In this document: piece by piece, positions 6,551 through 11,709 of the stretch | Position numbering within the stretch: position 1 is the stretch's first letter | Layout: every line of letters starts with the position of its first letter | Assembly: GCA_903896775.1 (NCBI GenBank) | Contig: CAITZE010000469.1 | Coordinates: 1 to 11,709, forward strand | Direction: 5' to 3' | Length of the DNA stretch: 11,709 bases | DNA from: an uncultured bacterium | GTDB taxonomy: Bacteria; Pseudomonadota; Alphaproteobacteria; Rhodospirillales; Rhodospirillaceae | Translations under genes and position numbers: made by a program | The notes under the pieces: model-generated | Database searches by the model: none | The model's input: only the letters and a program-made list of their open reading frames with translations | What the model was told of the DNA's origin: nothing

Positions 6551-7941
6551 GGTTTGGCTCCCTTTGTGGCAGCGCGCGAAGATAGAGGAGGAGGTGCAGG
6601 CGCTTCTTCCGGCGGCAAAAGAATGCCGGTGACGGACGAGTTTTCCGCGAACAATTTACGCGCTGCGCTGCGCACTTGGTCAGCAGTGACTTTGGTAATT
6701 TCGTCGGGCCAACTTTCGATATCGTTCAAAGTCTCGCCCACTGCAAGCGCCGCACCGACAGCGCGCGCCGCGGACATGGGCGAGTCTTTAGCGAAGGCGA
6801 GGTTAGCGAGAATGCGCCGCTTTGCTTGGGCAACATCAGCGTCGGTGATGCCATCTTTCAACATGGCATCCATCGCCTTTGTGTAAGCAGCCTCGGCTTG
6901 TGCTGGCGTGGCGCCTGGCGAAGGCGTCATAGAAACATAGAACGTGCCGTAGGAGATCGCATCGGCGTCATAGGCCGCACCAAAAGCGGCCGCGACTTTT
7001 TGATCGATCACCAGCGTGCGGTACATCTTGGCCGTCGAACCGCCGCCGATCATTTCGGCAAACACTTCCAAGGCATGCACATCAACGCGGTCACCGACGT
7101 TATAGCTGGGCGCGATGATCTGGCGCGACCATTGCGGCTGACCGACGCGCTCGTCGTGCATGATGACTTGGGAATCCGCCTTTGGATAAAGGAATGTCGG
7201 GCGCACGCGTGGCTGGTAGACGCCGACTTTGGGAATTGCGCCGTAGTATTTTTCGGCCAGCGGTTTCAACTGCGCCGTGGTGATGTCACCGGCCACGACC
7301 AGGATGGCGTTATGAGGTGCGTAGGCGGCGTGGTAAACGTCGAACGCGTCTTCGCGTGTGAGCTCGTGCATTTCGGCTTCCCAACCGATGACTGGCACGC
7401 TGTAGTGATTCGTCATCCATAAAGTCGCTTTCATGCGCTCATCTAGAATCGCATCCGGCACGTTATCGATGCGCATACGGCGCTCTTCGATGATGACTTC
7501 GCGCTCGGTCTCAACTTCCTTTTTGTCGAGCACCAGATTGCGCATGCGGTCGGCTTCGATATCCATCACCAACGGCAAGCGATCGACGGCGATGTCTTGG
7601 TAATAGCCGGTGTAGTCCTGAGACGTGAACGCGTTTTGATCGCCGCCGTTTTTCGCCACGGTGTCGGTGATGGCCGTGCCCGGATATTTCGGCGTTCCCT
7701 TGAACATCAAATGTTCGAGAAAGTGAGCGATACCGGATTTGCCCGGAACCTCGTCGGAGCCGCCAATCCTGTACCACACCATATGACTGACGACTGGTGC
7801 GCGGTGGTTCGGGATCACCACGACTTGGAGGCCGTTGGCGAGGGTGAACGTCTCGGCGCCATAGACGGCGGCCTCGGCCTGGACTGCCATGACGCTCACA
7901 CCCGCGAGCACCAACGCTAGCCCTAAGACAAAACGACGCAC
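6547..7941 (-). CDS. M16-family zinc metallopeptidase, catalytic subunit
   Basis: This is a 464-residue exported M16B metallopeptidase. The inverted zinc motif HFLEH is at residues 73-77 (H73, E76, H77), and the distal zinc-binding glutamate lies in EVIIEERRMR (E152 or E153), at the family's usual spacing of about 75 residues. The region corresponding to the R/Y motif reads VIDQKVAAAFGAA, lacking the RGLxY pattern, so this chain probably needs the adjacent M16-like protein as partner. The start chosen is GTG 7941: GGAGG lies five bases upstream, and the start gives a clean signal peptide (RRFVLGLALVLAG, ending near AEA at 22-24). The frame stays open further upstream to 8139, but that extension lacks signal-peptide character and would overlap the divergent gene. 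An ATG two bases before the GTG is in another frame and stops after six codons. It is the first gene of a two-gene coupled unit. Confidence 0.93.
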   Translation of the reverse strand: MRRFVLGLALVLAGVSVMAVQAEAAVYGAETFTLANGLQVVVIPNHRAPVVSHMVWYRIGGSDEVPGKSGIAHFLEHLMFKGTPKYPGTAITDTVAKNGGDQNAFTSQDYTGYYQDIAVDRLPLVMDIEADRMRNLVLDKKEVETEREVIIEERRMRIDNVPDAILDERMKATLWMTNHYSVPVIGWEAEMHELTREDAFDVYHAAYAPHNAILVVAGDITTAQLKPLAEKYYGAIPKVGVYQPRVRPTFLYPKADSQVIMHDERVGQPQWSRQIIAPSYNVGDRVDVHALEVFAEMIGGGSTAKMYRTLVIDQKVAAAFGAAYDADAISYGTFYVSMTPSPGATPAQAEAAYTKAMDAMLKDGITDADVAQAKRRILANLAFAKDSPMSAARAVGAALAVGETLNDIESWPDEITKVTADQVRSAARKLFAENSSVTGILLPPEEAPAPPPLSSRAATKGAKP

Positions 7942-7951
7942 ATGAACCTCC
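7939..7951 (-). promoter_or_regulatory. Ribosome binding site fixing a GTG start for the M16 peptidase
   Basis: GGAGG at 7951-7947 is followed by TTCAT and then GTG at 7941-7939. The five-base spacing to GTG is ideal, and GTG opens the frame carrying the signal peptide and zinc motif. The overlapping ATG at 7943 is three bases from GGAGG and reads only MCVVLS before a stop, so GTG is the productive start. Confidence 0.8.
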
Positions 7952-8118
7952 GATCTGAAAATAACAGCCGCTATATTTGGACCATGCGGCGACCCATGAG
8001 ACAGGTCAATGCAAACCCAGGCATTTCGGTTCCCAAATTTCGCGTAAAACATGAAAATCGTGTCATTTCGCCGGCTTATTTTGAGATAATCTCGGCTAAC
8101 GGCAAGGGAGGCTGAGCC
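7942..8118. promoter_or_regulatory. Divergent promoter region between M16 pair and membrane protein gene
   Basis: Two genes are read away from this 177-base region, so it should hold at least two promoters. On the minus strand TTGACC (8009-8004) is a good -35 candidate, but the expected -10 position reads CATGGT, which is poor. On the plus strand GATAAT (8085-8090) is a reasonable -10 about 29 bases before the membrane protein start, with a weak GTGTCA (8060-8065) at 19-base spacing. The GATAAT lies inside a perfect 11-base palindrome GAGATAATCTC (8083-8093). Assignments are by eye. Confidence 0.4.
8104..8118 (+). promoter_or_regulatory. Strong Shine-Dalgarno of the membrane protein gene
   Basis: AAGGGAGG (8104-8111) sits seven bases before ATG 8119. 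It is close to the ideal anti-16S match and supports both the start choice and the reality of this unrecognised gene. Confidence 0.75.
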
Positions 8119-8961
8119 ATGAAGTTTCCGGTGTTTCAAACCACTTTGGAAGCGCTTGAATACTGCTGGCGCGAGCGCCAGCTTCTTTTGCGTTACGCCG
8201 GTTTACCGTTCGTGCTTTCGCTTCTAGTCCCCTTCGCAGGACTCGCTTTCGATACGGAACATGGCAAATCGCCCTTCAATATCGAGCTCTTTGCGATCAT
8301 CGCCGTGCAGCTGCTGATTTTCCTGCCGCTGTCGGTGACCTGGTACCGCATCGTCGTGTTGGGAGAAGGTGAGGCTCAGAACCGCGGCGTATTTACATTC
8401 GGTCAGCGCGAATGGCGTTTCCTGCTGTGGCAAATTTTATTGGGCGTAGCTGTAGGACTCTTTGGCGGCATCGCGGCCATTATCATCGCGGTCATTTATT
8501 ACGGTCTAACCGCATTAGGGTATGAAACAGCCGCTTCCATAAGCGCTGTAATCCTCACGCTGGTGGCATTGCCCAGCGTGTTTCTACTTATGACGCGGCT
8601 ATCGCTTGTCTTTGTACTTGCCGCGCTCGATCAGCCGGTGAAGTTTAAAACCTCATGGCAAATGACCGTCGGATTATCCTGGCGTTTATTTGCGGCTTTG
8701 ATTCTTGTGACTTTGGTAGGAGCCGCGTGCGGCCTCTTGTTTCGTCTCGTCGGATTCATTCTCGGCGTGCCGACAGCGATGATCGCCGACAGCCCTTTGC
8801 CGAAGATTCTGCCTTACGTGTATTTGGTGGGACAATCCGCCGGCGGACTTATCACGCTGGTGGGCGGTGCGACGCTCTTTGGCTTCGTCTATAAAATGCT
8901 TGCGGCCCATATGCCGCGGCCGGACGCGCGAATTATCGAAAACGATCCGGCGCTCGGTTAG
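8119..8961 (+). CDS. Uncharacterised six-helix inner-membrane protein
   Basis: This is a 280-residue integral membrane protein that I do not recognise as a named family. About six hydrophobic segments are visible: roughly residues 24-44, 54-79, 101-128, 138-169, 190-218 and 235-260. The short N-terminal cytoplasmic-looking stretch (FQTTLEALEYCWRERQLLLRY is partly amphipathic and charged) precedes the first helix. A loop with GEGEAQNRGVFTFGQREWR lies between helices 2 and 3. A DQPVKFKTSWQMTVGLSWRLF stretch precedes helix 5, and the C-terminus is polar. I see no catalytic or nucleotide-binding motif. ATG 8119 has an excellent Shine-Dalgarno seven bases upstream. The gene is transcribed divergently from the M16 pair and ends one base from the opposing DUF3035 stop, so it interrupts an otherwise all-minus envelope gene block. 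It may be an accessory transporter-like or membrane-organisation protein, but the sequence does not show function. Confidence 0.8.
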   Translation: MKFPVFQTTLEALEYCWRERQLLLRYAGLPFVLSLLVPFAGLAFDTEHGKSPFNIELFAIIAVQLLIFLPLSVTWYRIVVLGEGEAQNRGVFTFGQREWRFLLWQILLGVAVGLFGGIAAIIIAVIYYGLTALGYETAASISAVILTLVALPSVFLLMTRLSLVFVLAALDQPVKFKTSWQMTVGLSWRLFAALILVTLVGAACGLLFRLVGFILGVPTAMIADSPLPKILPYVYLVGQSAGGLITLVGGATLFGFVYKMLAAHMPRPDARIIENDPALG

Positions 8962-8962
8962 C

Positions 8963-9523
8963 TTAGAAAATACCCAAGAAACCGCCGCCGCCTTTGTTAA
9001 TCACTGGCGTCGGACCATCGTTGGGCTTTTTGCCCGCGGCGACGTTCTGGCTGAGGCGCTTCATTTCGGCTGCCGGATCGATAGCAACGGCACCACCTTC
9101 ACGCCAATACACCAGGCGGTCGGTGAAGCTCTTCTGTTCGGCTGCGAAGCTCGAAACTTCTTTATCCAGCGTTTCGCGAATTTGCGCGGGCACAACATCG
9201 GCGCCGGCGTGGGCGAGCAGGCTGGCTTCGCCCGTCGTCAAACCGCGATTGATGTAGTCTTGCAAACGCGCGCGGCCTACGAGGGCGCTGCGGGCTTGCT
9301 GCGAAGCTGACAATTGTTCGGGGCGATCGCTGCCCGGTGCGGGCGGACGCAGATTGAAATCAGGCGGAATGGCGAGTGGCGCAGGGGCCGCCACGGCGAA
9401 TTCATCGGGCACAGTCTTCTCGAGGCCGAGCGCGCGCTTTGTGGCCGTGCAGCCGGACATGACCAAAACCACAGTGAGCAACGCCGTAGTTTGCAGCAAT
9501 CGGCGCGAAGAGAGGTTGGTCAT
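8963..9523 (-). CDS. DUF3035 outer-envelope lipoprotein (possibly BamF-like)
   Basis: This is a 186-residue lipoprotein precursor. The N-terminus has a basic patch (SSRR), a hydrophobic core (LLQTTALLTVVLV) and a lipobox VMSGC with the lipidated cysteine at C25. After the cysteine come the features I associate with alphaproteobacterial DUF3035: LGLEKTVPDEFAV (33-45), APLAIPPDFNLRPPAPG (47-63), and a helical Gln/Arg/Ala-rich region. The C-terminus is glycine-rich (GGGGFLGIF). Some alphaproteobacterial members have been linked to the outer-membrane beta-barrel assembly machine as BamF. I offer that as a possibility, not an assignment. ATG 9523 lies six bases after the lspA stop on the same strand. 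Placement directly after the lipoprotein signal peptidase gene suggests shared expression of enzyme and substrate. No strong Shine-Dalgarno sequence is seen, so reinitiation after lspA is plausible. Confidence 0.88.
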   Translation of the reverse strand: MTNLSSRRLLQTTALLTVVLVMSGCTATKRALGLEKTVPDEFAVAAPAPLAIPPDFNLRPPAPGSDRPEQLSASQQARSALVGRARLQDYINRGLTTGEASLLAHAGADVVPAQIRETLDKEVSSFAAEQKSFTDRLVYWREGGAVAIDPAAEMKRLSQNVAAGKKPNDGPTPVINKGGGGFLGIF

Positions 9524-9529
9524 GGAAGC

Positions 9530-10099
9530 CTAGTCCTTTGTTTGGTCCGCAATTGTTTGGTCTGCAATCGGGGCGGTAGATTGAGGGTGGATCAGCACGG
9601 CGTCAAGCAACCACAAAGCGGCCCCAACGCTGATGCAGCTATCAGCCACATTGAAGGTGGGGAAATGCCATGTTCCCCAGTAAAAGTCGAGGAAATCCGC
9701 TACTGCACCGAACCTGAGATCATCCATCACATTACCTATGGCACCGCCGATAATCAGACCACACGCAATGCGTTGCCAGCGATTCTCAAGCTGAGGCAGA
9801 TACCAGATCAGGCCCAAGCTGATGACAATTTTTACAATCACCAGCACGGTGAACGTGGTGGGACCTCCAGAGCTAAACAAGGAAAAGCTCATGCCGTCAT
9901 TCCAGGATAGCCTCAGCTGGAAAAAAGGCAGAACCTCGATCAGCTTATCGGTAAAAAACGGTGTGCGGATTTCACCTTCGGGCCGCATGACCCGTTCAAT
10001 CATCACGTATTTTGAAAGCTGATCGGCGATCAGCGCGAGAGCCGCGACGCCAAGGCCGAGCTTCGGAAAGCCGCGCGATGAGGATACGGCTGTGGACAT
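9530..10099 (-). CDS. lspA: Lipoprotein signal peptidase (signal peptidase II)
   Basis: LspA is an inner-membrane aspartyl protease that removes the signal peptide from diacylglyceryl-modified prolipoproteins. The 189-residue protein has the four-helix layout and the conserved blocks: ADQLSKY (25-31), NDGMSFSLF (67-75), GGAIGNVMDD (118-127), the first catalytic aspartate in GAVADFLDF (D135) and the second in FNVADS (D153). The usual GNxxDR motif reads GNVMDD here, with aspartate where arginine is normal. The C-terminus ends with a short direct repeat IADQT-IADQT encoded by a 15-base tandem repeat (9541-9570). The protein is somewhat longer than the usual 160-170 residues because of extra residues at both ends. 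ATG 10099 follows the ileS stop by six bases, and AAGGA (10107-10103) overlaps that stop codon, so translation is probably linked to ileS. All catalytic residues are present, so it is probably active. Confidence 0.95.
   Translation of the reverse strand: MSTAVSSSRGFPKLGLGVAALALIADQLSKYVMIERVMRPEGEIRTPFFTDKLIEVLPFFQLRLSWNDGMSFSLFSSGGPTTFTVLVIVKIVISLGLIWYLPQLENRWQRIACGLIIGGAIGNVMDDLRFGAVADFLDFYWGTWHFPTFNVADSCISVGAALWLLDAVLIHPQSTAPIADQTIADQTKD
9541..9570. repeat. 15-base tandem repeat at the 3' end of lspA
   Basis: Two adjacent 15-base units (9541-9555 and 9556-9570) match at 13 of 15 positions and begin TTTGGTC(C/T)GCAAT on the plus strand. Read on the minus strand in the lspA frame they encode IADQT twice, close to the C-terminus and after the last membrane helix. 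The length is a whole number of codons, so the duplication keeps the frame. Confidence 0.8.
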
Positions 10100-10105
10100 G
10101 AATCC

Positions 10106-11709
10106 TTATCCCGCTATGAGATCGATGGCGCTGTCGCAGCGCTCGCAGACGCCGGGATGACTGTGCTTGCCCACATCCGGCAGCACCTTCCAACAGCGCA
10201 GGCATTTTTCGCCCGCGGCCATTTCCACGACGGCACCCACGCCCGGAACATCCGGCAAAGTATACGCGCCGGCTGGCGGCGCACCTTCGGTGATCGTGAT
10301 GTCCGAGGTGATGCAAATGTCGTCCATCGGCAAGCCACGCACGACAGCGATGAGGTCTACCGGGGCCACGACTTTTGGGTGGGCTTGCAGCGACGCGCCG
10401 ATTTTCTTTTCTGCCCGCGCGATTTCCAAAGCGCCGGTAACGACGCGCCGAAAGTCACGCACCTGACCCCACTTGTTAGCCAGCGCTTCATCGCGCCAGT
10501 TCGCTGGGATCGTCGGGAACTGTTCGAGGTGCACGGAATTGCCCTCGCCAGGGTGGCGCGTAAGCCAGGCTTCTTCCGCCGTGAAGCAGATGAAAGGCGC
10601 CAACCACTTCACCAGGCAATCGTAGAGTGTGTCGAGCACCGTGCGGCAGGCGCGGCGGCGCATGGACGACGGCGCATCGCAATAGAGGGCGTCTTTGCGG
10701 ATATCGAAGTAGAAGGCCGAGAGTTCCACGGCGCAGAAGTTGTGCAGCTCGTTGAACAGGCCGTGGAAGTCGTAGCCGTCGCAGGCTTCGCGAATTTGTG
10801 TGTCGAGTTGCGACAGACGATGCAGCACCCAGCGCTCCAGCTCCGGCATATCGGCAGGCGTCACGCGTTCGGTTTCATCGAAGCCCGCAAGATTACCGAG
10901 TAGATAGCGCAGCGTATTGCGCAGACGGCGATAAAGATCGCCCATCTGCTTCAGGATATTCGGACCTATGGAAAGATCCTGGCTGTAATCCGAAGCGACG
11001 ACCCACAAGCGCAGGATATCAGCGCCGGATTGATTAGTGACGTCTTGCGGTGCCACGACGTTGCCCAAAGACTTGGACATCTTGCGGCCCTTCTCGTCGA
11101 GCACGAAGCCGTGGGTCAGCACCGCATCAAAGGGCGCGCGGCCGCGCGTGCCGCAAGATTCCAGCAGCGAGGTGTGGAACCAGCCGCGATGCTGGTCGGA
11201 GCCTTCGAGATAAAGATCGGCCGGCCATTTCAAATCGGGGCGCCGCTCCAACACGAATGCATGGGTACAGCCGGAATCGAACCAGACCTCGACGATGTCC
11301 TGCACTTGCGTCCATTCGTCGGACTTGTAGCCGTTGCCGAGAAAACGTTCCGGCGGCGAGGTGATCCAGGCGTCGCCACCCTCTTCCGAGACGGCCTGCG
11401 CGATGCGATCGATCACCGCTTGGTCGCGCAGCATCTCGCCGGTCTTCTTGTTGAGGAAGATGGTGATCGGCACGCCCCATTGGCGCTGGCGCGAGACGCA
11501 CCAGTCGGGCCGGGATTCGATCATGGCGCCGATACGGTTCTTGCCGAGGGCCGGCACCCATTTGGTCGCGTCGATGGCGGCCAACGCCTTCTTGCGCAGA
11601 TCGTTCTTCTCCATGGAGATGAACCACTGCGGCGTGTTGCGGAAGATCAGCGGCGCCTTGGAGCGCCAGGAGTGCGGATAGCTGTGCACCAGCTTGCCCT
11701 GGGCAAGCA
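10106..11709 (-). CDS. ileS: Isoleucyl-tRNA synthetase, C-terminal part (5' end outside window)
   Basis: IleS charges tRNA-Ile with isoleucine. About 533 C-terminal residues are present, against roughly 900-950 for a complete bacterial enzyme. The reading frame is open to the window edge (GKLVHSYPHSWRSK), so the N-terminal HIGH motif and much of the editing domain are missing only because the window ends. The visible part has the WFDSG and SDQHRGWFHTSLL blocks, the catalytic KMSKS loop (GRKMSKSLGN, coordinates 11083-11069 for KMSKS), the anticodon-binding domain (including TAEEAW) and the C-terminal zinc site with paired cysteines CLRC and CERC (about 32 and 13 residues from the end). The ileS stop is TAA at 10108-10106, six bases before lspA. 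The ileS-lspA pairing is widespread in bacteria and here continues into a lipoprotein gene. Confidence 0.97.
   Translation of the reverse strand, partial: LAQGKLVHSYPHSWRSKAPLIFRNTPQWFISMEKNDLRKKALAAIDATKWVPALGKNRIGAMIESRPDWCVSRQRQWGVPITIFLNKKTGEMLRDQAVIDRIAQAVSEEGGDAWITSPPERFLGNGYKSDEWTQVQDIVEVWFDSGCTHAFVLERRPDLKWPADLYLEGSDQHRGWFHTSLLESCGTRGRAPFDAVLTHGFVLDEKGRKMSKSLGNVVAPQDVTNQSGADILRLWVVASDYSQDLSIGPNILKQMGDLYRRLRNTLRYLLGNLAGFDETERVTPADMPELERWVLHRLSQLDTQIREACDGYDFHGLFNELHNFCAVELSAFYFDIRKDALYCDAPSSMRRRACRTVLDTLYDCLVKWLAPFICFTAEEAWLTRHPGEGNSVHLEQFPTIPANWRDEALANKWGQVRDFRRVVTGALEIARAEKKIGASLQAHPKVVAPVDLIAVVRGLPMDDICITSDITITEGAPPAGAYTLPDVPGVGAVVEMAAGEKCLRCWKVLPDVGKHSHPGVCERCDSAIDLIAG

Noticed and set aside
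7942..8139. N-terminal extension of the M16 catalytic subunit up to 8139
   Set aside because: It would overlap the divergent gene's start and bury the signal peptide. GTG 7941 with GGAGG explains the gene better.
10157..10903. Long plus-strand open frame of 248 codons inside ileS
   Set aside because: It lies fully antisense to strongly conserved IleS sequence, with no family resemblance and no ribosome binding site noted.
1..11709. Mobile elements, CRISPR arrays, toxin-antitoxin or phage-defence modules, tRNA or rRNA genes, riboswitches
   Set aside because: Reading through the window gave no transposase or integrase motifs, no spaced direct repeats, no cloverleaf or rRNA-like segments, and almost no non-coding DNA that could hold them.

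Overview
The window reads as an ordinary housekeeping stretch of an alphaproteobacterial chromosome. It is moderately GC-rich, densely packed and has almost no non-coding DNA. The main evidence is gene order. On the minus strand the genes run ileS - lspA - DUF3035 lipoprotein - M16 peptidase - M16 peptidase - pgi - mutL, with rsmD nearby, and this grouping is familiar from Rhizobiales and related Alphaproteobacteria. Protein features agree: a MutL with the full endonuclease motif set, as in bacteria without MutH, and a DUF3035 lipoprotein. I cannot place it below class.

Layout, left to right. Positions 53-637 (+) carry rsmD, a 16S rRNA guanine-N2 methyltransferase with an odd N-terminus. It meets tail to tail an uncharacterised Rossmann or methyltransferase-like gene (634-1551, minus). 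That gene is the last of a minus-strand run starting at about 5023: pgi (glucose-6-phosphate isomerase), mutL (mismatch repair) and the uncharacterised gene, with pgi and mutL overlapping by ATGA. A 147-base gap (5069-5215) separates this run from the next. That run is two M16 metallopeptidase-family genes (7941 down to 5216), also ATGA-coupled. The first has the zinc site but no R/Y motif; the second has the R/Y motif but no zinc site.

A 177-base divergent promoter region (7942-8118) separates the M16 pair from a plus-strand gene for an unrecognised six-helix membrane protein (8119-8961). This gene ends one base from the stop codon of a minus-strand run: ileS (5' end outside the window), lspA and a DUF3035 lipoprotein. 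LspA is the lipoprotein signal peptidase, and the gene beside it encodes a lipoprotein precursor that is a likely LspA substrate.

The joint themes are envelope biogenesis (LspA, DUF3035 lipoprotein, exported M16 pair, membrane protein), translation (IleS, RsmD), central metabolism (Pgi) and DNA repair (MutL). I found no mobile elements, CRISPR arrays, tRNA or rRNA genes, and no intrinsic terminators. I also found no convincing undescribed system. The points worth a second look are modest: the two uncharacterised genes, the unusual RsmD start, two tiny stop-start-coupled ORFs ahead of pgi, terminator-free convergent junctions, and small oddities in LspA.
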